A stretch of 64,000 nt of DNA from JAPHTQ01 sp050288165. GTDB taxonomy: Bacteria > Pseudomonadota > Gammaproteobacteria > Thiohalomonadales > Thiohalomonadaceae. The notes beneath the pieces were generated by a model. That model did not search any database and was not told the origin of the DNA. It saw nothing but the letters and a program-made list of their open reading frames with translations. Positions within the stretch are counted from its first letter, which is position 1, and each line of letters opens with the position of its first letter. This document shows positions 49,390 through 57,351 of the stretch, in pieces. The stretch is taken from assembly GCA_050288165.1 (NCBI GenBank), contig JBNKDG010000006.1:124001-188000 (forward strand), given 5' to 3'. Made by a program: the position numbers and the translations under genes.

Positions 49390-50664
49390 TTACTTGAGCT
49401 TGAGGATACCCAGCGCCTTGAGGATGTACTTCTCGAAGATCGGCTCGTTGGAACCCTTCTTCATCTTGCTGATGAAGTACTTCTCGAAGGCCACCTTGGC
49501 CATGTGTACCCACTTGCCCTTCTTCATCCAGGAGACGTTACGCGGCGGGATCTGCGGCATCGCTACGAAGGCGGCACCGGTGTCACCCATGTCTGCCAGA
49601 CAGATGGCGTTCCAGGTCGCTTTCTGGTCGGCCGGCTTGCCGTCGATGTCGTTGGCAATGTTGTGCGCGGTCGCCAGAACCATGGATTCGATCATATAAC
49701 CGGTCTTCGGCGTACCGGTCGGAACCGGGGTCGCCTCTACCGGCGGAATGGCGATACCGACGCCGATACCGTAGATGTTTTTCCATTTCGGGTTCTGCTG
49801 AAAGTCGTTGACCTTAACGAAGCCACGCGGGTTGACCAGATCTTCACCTACAGCGTTGACCGCGTCGACGCCTTTAAACGCAGGCAGCATCATGGAGTAT
49901 TTGAAATCCAGCTCGTGGCTCTTGTGCACTTCGCCCTTGTCGTTCAGCTCATCCACAAACATCTTGCCCGGCTCAACCTTGGTGACCTTGGCGTTGCAGA
50001 TCCACTTGATGTGGCGATCGCGCATCTCGGATTCGAGCATGCCTTTGGAGTCACCGACGCCGCCCAGACCCAGGTGGCCGATGTAGGGCTCGGAGGTTAC
50101 GAAGGTCATCGGCACCTTGTCACGCAGCTTACGCTTACGCAGGTCGGTATCCATGATGAAGGCGAACTCGTAAGCCGGACCAAAGCAGGAGGCCAGCTGA
50201 ACCGCACCGACTACGATATGACCGGGGTTCTCAACAAAGGCCTGCCACTTCTCATAGGCCTCTTCGGCGTGGTCGGTGGTGCAGACGGAAACGGTATTGC
50301 CCGCAACCGGACCCAGACCTTCGACCTCTTCAAAGGCCAGACGCGGGCCGGTGGCCAGAACCAGATAGTCGTACTTGATGGCGCTGCCGTCAGCCAGAAC
50401 GACGGTGTTCTCGTCCGGTTTGATCTCGGTAGCGGCCTTGGCGATGAAGTTAATACCCTTACGCTTCAGGTAGGGCTCCAGGGGGAAGGAGATGTCCTTG
50501 CGGGTACGCCAGCCCACAGCAACCCAGGGGTTGGAGGGGACAAAGCTAAAGTTTTCCTTGTCACTGACAACGGTGATTTCGTGCTCCTTGCCGAGAACTT
50601 CGCGAATATCGTACGCGGCCGGCAAGCCACCTGTACTGGCCCCGATAATGACGACGTGTGCCAT
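49390..50664 (-). CDS. sqr: Sulfide:quinone oxidoreductase, type I
   Basis: A 424-residue flavoprotein that oxidises sulfide to polysulfide and passes electrons to the quinone pool at the inner membrane. The FAD-binding start is MAHVVIIGASTGGLPAAYDI; SFVPSNPWVAVGW, SEPYIGHLGL and PVPTGTPKTGYMIESM follow the well-studied Acidithiobacillus enzyme closely. The three redox cysteines are at C128, C160 and C355 (128, 160 and 356 in that enzyme). No signal peptide. A basic C-terminal tail (WVHMAKVAFEKYF onwards) is typical of the membrane-attaching region. Preceded by a sigma-54 promoter and next to the FisR-like activator. Confidence 0.95.
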   Translation of the reverse strand: MAHVVIIGASTGGLPAAYDIREVLGKEHEITVVSDKENFSFVPSNPWVAVGWRTRKDISFPLEPYLKRKGINFIAKAATEIKPDENTVVLADGSAIKYDYLVLATGPRLAFEEVEGLGPVAGNTVSVCTTDHAEEAYEKWQAFVENPGHIVVGAVQLASCFGPAYEFAFIMDTDLRKRKLRDKVPMTFVTSEPYIGHLGLGGVGDSKGMLESEMRDRHIKWICNAKVTKVEPGKMFVDELNDKGEVHKSHELDFKYSMMLPAFKGVDAVNAVGEDLVNPRGFVKVNDFQQNPKWKNIYGIGVGIAIPPVEATPVPTGTPKTGYMIESMVLATAHNIANDIDGKPADQKATWNAICLADMGDTGAAFVAMPQIPPRNVSWMKKGKWVHMAKVAFEKYFISKMKKGSNEPIFEKYILKALGILKLK

Positions 50665-50724
50665 ATTTGATGACTCCTCAAATTGTTAGCAGTTATTAAA
50701 TCAGCCTTTGGCTGGCCTGAGTAA

Positions 50725-50740
50725 TGCAATATCCTTGCCA
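50725..50740 (-). promoter_or_regulatory. Sigma-54 promoter of sqr
   Basis: On the minus strand TGGCAA-GGATA-TTGCA matches TGGCAC-N5-TTGCW with one change; GG and GC are 10 bp apart. The start would be near 50714, with a ~50-nt leader to the sqr ATG and a GAGGAG ribosome site. Confidence 0.82.
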
Positions 50741-50843
50741 TAATGACTGTTATTCCCAAACGGCGGATAACAGCCTCGCACTCTACTGTGACCTGTGGTG
50801 CGCGGGTGATCTGACGGGATTGCTTGATGCTGGATAGCGCCTA

Positions 50844-50913
50844 AGGCGCCTGACAGTTATAGCTTAATCTGTCATCTCCTGACAGTGCTTTGATCGTTCC
50901 CTGTCAGGCGCCT
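50844..50913. repeat. Perfect inverted repeat with internal TGACAG/CTGTCA sites upstream of sqr
   Basis: AGGCGCCTGACAG (50844-50856) and its exact reverse complement (50901-50913) enclose a further CTGTCA (50869) and TGACAG (50880). All four copies contain the TGACA half-site seen at the other candidate enhancers. The array is 104-173 bp upstream of the sqr -24 element and 47 bp before mfd, so it is the likely enhancer of sqr. Confidence 0.65.
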
Positions 50914-50959
50914 ACAATACGCCGCTTTCGTCACCGAGCAAAGAGCAATTCGCTACCCC

Positions 50960-53900
50960 ATGAATCAGAACCAGACACCGCTGCAACTGCGGCCCCACGA
51001 TAAGCCCGGTGAACGTCAACGTTGGGGCAAACTCTACGGTAGCGCCTTCGGTCTGGTCATCAGCGAGGCGGCGCGCAGCAGCACCAGTATCGTCGTCGCT
51101 ATTACGCCGGATACCGCCTCAGCCACCCGGCTGGAGTATGAACTGCGCTTCTACAACAGCGGCCCTGATGCCCTGCCACTGCTCGGCTTCCCCGATTGGG
51201 AGACCCTACCCTACGACACCTTCTCGCCCCATCAGGACATCATCTCCGAGCGCCTTGCCACCCTGCAGCGACTGCCACAACTGGAACGGGGGATATTGAT
51301 CCTGCCGGTCTCCACCCTGATGCAACGCATCGCGCCGCGGGGCTACATCGACGGCCACAGCCTGGCGCTGGATACGGGTGACACCTTGCAACTGGAGGAG
51401 ATGCGCCGCCGACTGGAGAATGCCGGTTACCGCTGCGTCTCCCAGGTGATGGAGCACGGCGAGTTCGCGGTACGCGGCAGCCTGCTCGATCTCTTCCCCA
51501 TGGGCAGCCGCCAGCCCTATCGCATCGAGTTGTTCGACGACGAGGTGGAGAGCATCCGCACTTTCGATCCGGAGAGCCAGCGTTCCGAAGAGAAGGTGGA
51601 GAATATCCGCCTGCTGCCTGCGCGGGAGTTCCCGCTGCACGAAGAGGCGATCCGCCGCTTCCGCGAGACCTACCGCAGCCGTTTCGAAGGCGACCCGCAG
51701 AAAAGCGTGGTCTACCGAGACGTCAGCAACGGTCTGGCCCCGCCGGGGATCGAATACTACCTGCCGCTGTTCTTCGAGCAGACCGCCACCCTGCTCGACT
51801 ACCTGCCCGAAAGTGCCCTGCTATTCAGCCTGGAAGGGGTCGACGACGGCGCCGAACGCTTCTGGCAGGAGTGTCAGGAACGCTTCCAGGTGGCGCAGTA
51901 CCACATCGAGCACCCGCCGCTACCGCCCGCCGAACTTTTCCTCGATACCTCCACGCTGTTCGGTAACCTGAAGCGCTTCCCGCGCACCGAGTTGCAGCGC
52001 TTTGAGCTGCACGGCGAACGCCACAGCAGCAACTTCAGCAGCGAGCAGCCGCCGCTGTTGACCCTCGATCCACGCGCCGAGGAGCCCAGCGCCCGCCTGC
52101 GCAGCTTTGCCGCCGGATTCGATGGCCGCATCCTGTTCGCCGCCGAATCGCCGGGGCGCCGTGAGAACCTGCTGCAACTGCTGCGCGGCTGCGGCATCCA
52201 GCCACAGGCGGTAGAAAGCTGGCGCGAATTTATCGATGGCGATACCCACCACGGCATCGTCGTTGCACCGCTGGAGCAGGGATTGTTGCTGCGCGATCCG
52301 GCCATCGCAGTGGTTGCCGAAACCCAGCTCTACGGCGAACAGGTGATGCAGCGCCGTCGTCGCAAGGGACGCAAGGGCGACCCGGATGCGGTGGTGCGCA
52401 ACCTGGTGGAACTACAACCCGGCGCGCCTGTAGTCCACGAGGAGCACGGCGTCGGTCGTTATCTGGGACTGCAAAAGCTTACCGTCGGCGGCTTCGAGGC
52501 GGAGTTCCTGACACTGGAGTACGCCGGTGGCGACAAGCTCTACGTGCCGGTCGCCTCACTGCACCTGATCAGCCGCTACAGCGGTGGCGGCGAGCAGATC
52601 CCGCTACACAAGCTGGGCAGCGGCCAGTGGGAGAAGGCGCGGCGCAAGGCGAGCGAAAAGATCCGCGACGTGGCCGCCGAACTGCTGGAGATCTACGCCA
52701 AACGCGAGGCGCGTAGCGGCCACCGCTACCCCGTCGACGAGGCGCAATACGGCGCCTTCGCTGCCGCCTTCCCCTTCGAGGAGACCCCGGACCAGCAGGA
52801 CGCCATCGACGCTGTCCTAGCCGATATGCGCTCGGACAAACCGATGGATCGCCTGATCTGCGGCGACGTCGGCTTCGGCAAGACTGAAGTCGCATTGCGC
52901 GCCGCCTTCGTTGCGGTGATGGCGGGCCGCCAGGTAGCGGTACTAGTCCCCACCACCCTGCTCGCCGAACAACACGCACAGAACTTCCGCGACCGCTTCG
53001 CCGACTGGCCGGTGCGGGTCGAATCCCTCTCCCGCTTCCGCTCCGGCAAGGAACAGAACACGGTCCTGAAAGGGCTGGAGGATGGCGCAGTCGACATCGT
53101 CATTGGCACCCACAAGCTGTTGCAGAGCAGCATCCAGTACAAACAGCTGGGGATGGTGATCATCGACGAAGAGCACCGCTTCGGCGTGCGCCAGAAGGAG
53201 CAGTTCAAGGCGCTACGCGCCGAGGTCGACGTACTGACCCTCACCGCCACGCCAATCCCACGCACCCTCAACATGGCCATGGGCGGCCTGCGCGAGCTAT
53301 CCATCATCGCCTCGCCCCCGGCGCGGCGACTGGCGATCAAGACCTTTGTCCAGGAGTGGAACCCGGAACTGGTGAAAGAGGCGTGCCTGCGTGAGATCCG
53401 CCGCGGCGGCCAGGTCTACTTCCTGCACAACGAAGTGGAGAGCATCGAACAGATCGCCAATGACCTGGAGGCACTCCTGCCCGAGGCGACCCTGCGCGTG
53501 GCCCACGGCCAGATGCGCGAGCGAGATCTGGAGCGGGTGATGTCCGACTTCTACCACCAGCGTTTCAACGTGCTGGTCTGCACCACCATCATCGAGACCG
53601 GCATCGACGTCCCCAGCGCCAACACCATCATCATGAACCGCGCCGACCGCCTCGGCCTGGCGCAGCTCTATCAGTTGCGTGGCCGGGTCGGCCGTTCGCA
53701 CCACCGCGCCTACGCCTACCTGATGGTCCCCTCCAAGCGCAACATGACCAAGGATGCGGTGAAACGGCTGGAGGCGATCGAATCGATCGAGGAACTGGGT
53801 ACCGGCTTCACCCTCGCCAGTCACGACCTGGAGATCCGCGGTGCCGGAGAACTGCTGGGCGAGGAACAGAGCGGCCAAATCCACGAAATCGGCTTCAGCC

Positions 53901-54424
53901 TCTACAACGAACTGCTGGAACGGGCCGTCAAGGCACTACGCGACGGTCACGAACCAGAGCTGGAACGACCGCTGCTACACGGCACCGAGGTCGATCTGGG
54001 CGTCCCCGCCCTGCTCCCCGACGACTACCTGCCGGACGTCCACAGTCGCCTGCAGATCTACAAGCGCATCGCCAATGCCAGCTCGGTAGAGGAACTGGAC
54101 GAACTACAGGTCGAGATGATCGACCGCTTCGGCCTGCTGCCCGAGGCGGCCAAGAACCTCTTCGCCATTACCACCCTCAAGCTGCGTGCCACCCCCTTCG
54201 GCATCGTCAAGATCGAGCTGGGCGACAAGGGCGGCCGCATCACCTTCACCTCGCAACCGGACATCGATCCGATGCAGTTGATCAAACTGCTACAGACCCG
54301 TCCCCAGGAGTTCCGTCTCGACGGACAGGAGCGACTCAAGGTCACCAGGGCGATGCCGGATCTGGAGAGTCGGGTTACTTTGCTGGAATACCTCCTCAAG
54401 CATCTCAGCGTCGATAACCGCTAA
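50960..54424 (+). CDS. mfd: Transcription-repair coupling factor Mfd
   Basis: An 1154-residue ATP-dependent translocase that removes stalled RNA polymerase and recruits UvrA. UvrB-like N-terminal domains (1-~340), RNA polymerase-interacting domain with VVHEEHGVGRYLGLQ near 490, helicase/translocase motifs GDVGFGKTEVALRAA, DEEHRFGVRQKE, LTATPIPRTLNMAM and QLRGRVGRS, then the TRCF C-terminal domain. Full length. It is divergent from sqr and unrelated to the sulfur genes in function. Confidence 0.97.
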   Translation: MNQNQTPLQLRPHDKPGERQRWGKLYGSAFGLVISEAARSSTSIVVAITPDTASATRLEYELRFYNSGPDALPLLGFPDWETLPYDTFSPHQDIISERLATLQRLPQLERGILILPVSTLMQRIAPRGYIDGHSLALDTGDTLQLEEMRRRLENAGYRCVSQVMEHGEFAVRGSLLDLFPMGSRQPYRIELFDDEVESIRTFDPESQRSEEKVENIRLLPAREFPLHEEAIRRFRETYRSRFEGDPQKSVVYRDVSNGLAPPGIEYYLPLFFEQTATLLDYLPESALLFSLEGVDDGAERFWQECQERFQVAQYHIEHPPLPPAELFLDTSTLFGNLKRFPRTELQRFELHGERHSSNFSSEQPPLLTLDPRAEEPSARLRSFAAGFDGRILFAAESPGRRENLLQLLRGCGIQPQAVESWREFIDGDTHHGIVVAPLEQGLLLRDPAIAVVAETQLYGEQVMQRRRRKGRKGDPDAVVRNLVELQPGAPVVHEEHGVGRYLGLQKLTVGGFEAEFLTLEYAGGDKLYVPVASLHLISRYSGGGEQIPLHKLGSGQWEKARRKASEKIRDVAAELLEIYAKREARSGHRYPVDEAQYGAFAAAFPFEETPDQQDAIDAVLADMRSDKPMDRLICGDVGFGKTEVALRAAFVAVMAGRQVAVLVPTTLLAEQHAQNFRDRFADWPVRVESLSRFRSGKEQNTVLKGLEDGAVDIVIGTHKLLQSSIQYKQLGMVIIDEEHRFGVRQKEQFKALRAEVDVLTLTATPIPRTLNMAMGGLRELSIIASPPARRLAIKTFVQEWNPELVKEACLREIRRGGQVYFLHNEVESIEQIANDLEALLPEATLRVAHGQMRERDLERVMSDFYHQRFNVLVCTTIIETGIDVPSANTIIMNRADRLGLAQLYQLRGRVGRSHHRAYAYLMVPSKRNMTKDAVKRLEAIESIEELGTGFTLASHDLEIRGAGELLGEEQSGQIHEIGFSLYNELLERAVKALRDGHEPELERPLLHGTEVDLGVPALLPDDYLPDVHSRLQIYKRIANASSVEELDELQVEMIDRFGLLPEAAKNLFAITTLKLRATPFGIVKIELGDKGGRITFTSQPDIDPMQLIKLLQTRPQEFRLDGQERLKVTRAMPDLESRVTLLEYLLKHLSVDNR

Positions 54425-54446
54425 TCGGTCACAAATTCCGCAATTC

Positions 54447-54462
54447 TGGTATGCATATTGCT
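54447..54462 (+). promoter_or_regulatory. Sigma-54 promoter of the secreted protein-rhodanese 4 operon
   Basis: TGGTAT-GCATA-TTGCT keeps the essential GG and GC at 10-bp spacing and the TTGCT box, with two changes in the -24 half. It begins 22 bp after the mfd stop and would start transcription near 54473, about 110 nt before the first gene. Confidence 0.65.
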
Positions 54463-54530
54463 GTTATGTCGCCTACTACTTATCCGTAGTATCGATAAAC
54501 AGGACGCTACACACTGGTACAACACAAAGC

Positions 54531-54545
54531 TGACAGGGTTTGTCA
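54531..54545. promoter_or_regulatory. Candidate FisR site in the 54584 operon leader
   Basis: TGACAGGGTTTGTCA is a perfect TGACA-N5-TGTCA. It lies downstream of the proposed start (about +60), unusual but possible for enhancers that act by DNA looping. Confidence 0.5.
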
Positions 54546-54583
54546 GAGACAATCGGCCAGTGTCATGAGGAGGAGTCTCGTAC

Positions 54584-54985
54584 ATGAAATTGCATACCCG
54601 GCCAAAGGGTTGCTGGTTATTTGCGGCTGTCTTAACGGTTCTTGGCATGATGCCAGTCACCGTGTCAGCGGCCGACAGCTATCTTGAAGCCCTAAAGGCC
54701 GAAGCCGACAAAATTGATCCCGATAGTGGCACCGACAGTAAAGGCAGTGATCCTGCCTATCCTGCCAAAGGCCTTCCCCCCCAGAACGTCAATCCTGCTG
54801 AAACGATTAAGGCCGGTCTCAACAAGGAAGGGTTTGAACAGCAGCTACAGGAGAATTACTACGGTAGCTTCCTCTTCTACTCCACCCTTCACAAGAAACA
54901 GCGAGACCAGGTCTATGAGGAGTACAAGCAGAAAAACGACATCAAGAGTATTCGCGAATCCATTATGGCGAAGCTGAAAAAATAA
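54584..54985 (+). CDS. Secreted protein of unknown function, rhodanese-linked
   Basis: A 133-residue protein with signal peptide ending VTVSAA (about 30). The mature part has an acidic, glycine/serine-rich segment (DSGTDSKGSDPAYPAKG) and a C-terminal helical part with FEQQLQENYYGSFLFYSTL and many lysines; it contains no cysteine after the signal. I recognise no family. A GGAGGAG ribosome site precedes the ATG. It is 34 bp upstream of rhodanese paralogue 4 and after a proposed sigma-54 promoter, so it probably belongs to the sulfur-stress response. Confidence 0.7.
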   Translation: MKLHTRPKGCWLFAAVLTVLGMMPVTVSAADSYLEALKAEADKIDPDSGTDSKGSDPAYPAKGLPPQNVNPAETIKAGLNKEGFEQQLQENYYGSFLFYSTLHKKQRDQVYEEYKQKNDIKSIRESIMAKLKK

Positions 54986-55019
54986 CCAGGACAAGCAGAC
55001 ACAGCAAAAGGTAATGCTC

Positions 55020-55745
55020 ATGAAATCCCCCAACAAACTTATCATTTCACTCTGCACCTCAATCCTTCTGGCTTGTACCGCGCAGGCTGAAACCGTCGAA
55101 GTCAAACTCATTCCCAACCTGGACAGTTTTACCGTCATGCATCAGGGCAAGCCGGTTAAGATCATCCGTAACCAGAATCAGAAAAATGTTGTCGATCTGA
55201 GCTGGGCACGCACCTCGCGCAAATGCCCACCCTTCTGTCCACAGCCGATTCACGTCGCACCCGGCGTCACCACCGTGGGTGAAGTTGAGGTCTTCGACTT
55301 CATGCAGAACAAGGTCAATAAAGGCACTGGCCTGATCATCGATGCGCGGGTGGAGGAGTGGCACAAGAAAGGCACCATTCCCAGTTCCGTGAATATTCCC
55401 TTTACCGCCTTTGAGATGAAGGCCAGCGATCCAAATCTTGAAGCGGTGATGAAAAAGATCGGTGCGAAAAAACGTACGGATGTCGGTTTTATGAGTCGTG
55501 CCTGGGACAGCACGGTCAAGGCAATGGGCAACGATCCCCAGCGCACCGGCTTCTGGGATTTCACTACCTCACCCGACCTGCTGTTCTGGTGTAACGGCCC
55601 CTGGTGTGGCCAGTCGCCTCATGCCATTCACGGCCTGCTGGAGCTGGGTTTCCCACCGGAAAAGATCTACTACTACCGCGGCGGCATGCAGATGTGGGAG
55701 ATACTAGGCCTGCCGGTTATTGTTCCTGAGGATGAAGAGAAGTAA
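55020..55745 (+). CDS. Periplasmic rhodanese-like protein, paralogue 4 (CPPFC + CNGPWC)
   Basis: A 241-residue relative of the 45-48 kb rhodaneses. The ATG at 55020 is preferred because AAAGG lies at proper distance; the one six bases upstream is too close. The signal peptide ends LACTAQA (about 23). TSRKCPPFC (C69, C73) is followed by a rhodanese domain with a ~30-residue insertion (about 135-180) and the loop WCNGPWCGQSP (C191, C196), then YYRGGMQMWEILGL. Catalytic cysteine intact. Same operon as the secreted protein; its end overlaps the converging nuclease gene by 29 bp. Confidence 0.82.
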   Translation: MKSPNKLIISLCTSILLACTAQAETVEVKLIPNLDSFTVMHQGKPVKIIRNQNQKNVVDLSWARTSRKCPPFCPQPIHVAPGVTTVGEVEVFDFMQNKVNKGTGLIIDARVEEWHKKGTIPSSVNIPFTAFEMKASDPNLEAVMKKIGAKKRTDVGFMSRAWDSTVKAMGNDPQRTGFWDFTTSPDLLFWCNGPWCGQSPHAIHGLLELGFPPEKIYYYRGGMQMWEILGLPVIVPEDEEK

Positions 55746-56217
55746 TCCGCTCGCGATAGAACGGCGCATGTGCGGATTGTTTACCGCGCATGCGTCGACG
55801 AAAAGCGCTAAACGACGGCTTGTACCCCAGCCGCAGTAGATGGCTGGGGCAACCGCAATCACTGGAACCAAACCCAGGAAACGGCAACGACGCGCCGCGC
55901 AACACAGTCAGCAGCTTTGACCAGTCATGTTCTCGCGGTTGGGGATCGAAGCTGTACCAGATTTCCAGTAGCTGAAGATACGGTCGGAGATAATCGATAT
56001 GCCAGTGGGGACGCTGGCTGATTCGGCGATGATGGCCAGTCCGTGCCTTCACCCCTCCCGGGCCGAAGGCGCTGCCACAGTAGAGGTAATAACCCGGTAG
56101 CAGGGTCAGCACGCCAAGTTTCCCCGCTGTCACCACCACCGACTGCGGGCAATGGAACAGCAGCAGATAACTACCCTTCCCTTCCTTAATCGTAATGTTT
56201 GCGGTTGTGCCGTCCAC
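55717..56217 (-). CDS. DUF123 / GIY-YIG-like nuclease family protein
   Basis: A 166-residue protein with the DUF123 pattern: GYYLYCGSAFGPGG near 42-55, GHHRRISQRPHWHIDYLR near 61-78 and GFGSSDCGCPSHLL near 115-128. DUF123 is a GIY-YIG relative with two conserved cysteines; members are predicted DNA endonucleases of unknown role. Its start overlaps the end of the S24-like gene by 32 bp, so the two are translationally coupled. Confidence 0.8.
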   Translation of the reverse strand: MDGTTANITIKEGKGSYLLLFHCPQSVVVTAGKLGVLTLLPGYYLYCGSAFGPGGVKARTGHHRRISQRPHWHIDYLRPYLQLLEIWYSFDPQPREHDWSKLLTVLRGASLPFPGFGSSDCGCPSHLLRLGYKPSFSAFRRRMRGKQSAHAPFYRERITSLHPQEQ

Positions 56218-56560
56218 CCGGACTCTTCTTCTGGGTGATCACCCCACGAATGGCTTCGGGGCCATCCAGTTGCTCACTGACATAATTGGGATTGAGCGGC
56301 ATCAGGTAATAACGCTCGCCGCTGACCTTCAACTGACGGAATGTGTATTCGTTGTTGTGCCAGGCAATGACATAGGAGCCATCGTGATACGTCGAGCCAG
56401 GCTCGATCACGATCACATCGCCATCATTGAATTCAGGCGCCATGCTGTCGCCCAATACCATCAGGGCAAACGGCTCCTTCTCTTCGCAGCCTGCGGCCAG
56501 CGGATCATTTGCATCGCCCTGTTTCAACTGATCAACGGAAATACGGGTTTCCACGTTCAC
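56186..56560 (-). CDS. S24/LexA-like protein without DNA-binding domain, catalytic Lys replaced
   Basis: A 124-residue protein consisting only of the S24 peptidase fold: VLGDSMAPEFNDGDVIVIEP with the serine S39, then the second half YTFRQLKVSGERYYLMPLNP. Where LexA has the base lysine in VTVKRL, this protein has arginine (R75 in YTFRQL), so classic self-cleavage is doubtful; K78 is three residues away. There is no N-terminal helix-turn-helix. It overlaps the nuclease gene. Possible role as an inactive or altered stress sensor. Confidence 0.78.
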   Translation of the reverse strand: MNVETRISVDQLKQGDANDPLAAGCEEKEPFALMVLGDSMAPEFNDGDVIVIEPGSTYHDGSYVIAWHNNEYTFRQLKVSGERYYLMPLNPNYVSEQLDGPEAIRGVITQKKSPGGRHNRKHYD

Positions 56561-56698
56561 ACCCTTGCCTTATCCGGAAAAGAGGACGGTATCATACCAG
56601 ATACAACCGCTCGGTTTTGAGCCGCAACGATAAAGCCGTTAAACTGCGCCGCTTGGGTAACCGGCCAATAACCATAAAGAAAGAAGGTTTATTTAGCC

Positions 56699-57166
56699 AT
56701 GAAACACTTTAACGATCTCATCGCCGAGGCGCTTCCCGATGTCGAGGAGCTGTTCCCCTGGGATTTAGAAGAGAAGATTAGCCAGCAGACCGACCTCATC
56801 CTCCTCGATGTACGCGAACCGCAAGAGTTCGCTGCCCTGCATATCCAAGGCTCACTCAATGTCCCACGTGGTGTTCTGGAACAGGCATGTGATTGGGACT
56901 ACGACGAAACCGTACCGGAACTGGCTGCTGGTCGTGAACGCGAAGTCATCGTCATCTGCCGCTCCGGTAACCGGAGTGTGTTGGCCGCACATACCATGCA
57001 GCGCATGGGCTTCAAAAAAGTTGCCTCGCTCAAAACCGGCATTAAAGGCTGGAATGATTTTGAACAGCCTATGTTCAATGCTGACGGTGAGCAGGTAGAT
57101 ATTGATGATGCAGATGAGATGCTGGCAACGAAACTGAGACCAGAGCAGAGACGTCCCGCAGCATAA
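56699..57166 (+). CDS. Cytoplasmic single-domain rhodanese
   Basis: A 155-residue protein without signal peptide. The rhodanese fold is standard: ILLDVREPQEFAALHIQGSLNVP and the active loop VICRSGNRSV with catalytic C87, then MGFKKVASLKTGIKGW. An acidic start and a short C-terminal tail are added. Likely a sulfane-sulfur transferase in the cytoplasm, distinct in sequence from the CPPFC family. AAGAAGG lies upstream of the ATG; terminator follows. Confidence 0.87.
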   Translation: MKHFNDLIAEALPDVEELFPWDLEEKISQQTDLILLDVREPQEFAALHIQGSLNVPRGVLEQACDWDYDETVPELAAGREREVIVICRSGNRSVLAAHTMQRMGFKKVASLKTGIKGWNDFEQPMFNADGEQVDIDDADEMLATKLRPEQRRPAA

Positions 57167-57186
57167 GCGAGAGTCACACACTAAAG

Positions 57187-57211
57187 GGGGAGCATCAGCT
57201 TCCCCATTTTT
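57187..57211 (+). terminator. Terminator after the cytoplasmic rhodanese
   Basis: GGGGAGC, loop ATCA, GCTTCCCC (with one G-T pair) and a T-run, about 20 bp after the stop. Confidence 0.75.
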
Positions 57212-57351
57212 ATAATCTCTCAATCGTTATTCCCATCCCCGACACCCGAAGTCGTTAATAACTGATACAGTTTTCACACTTCAACCCACCATTTCTGGGA
57301 ACAATGTGCATATTTTGCGCATCACAAGGATAGTTCAAGGAGATGAATGCC

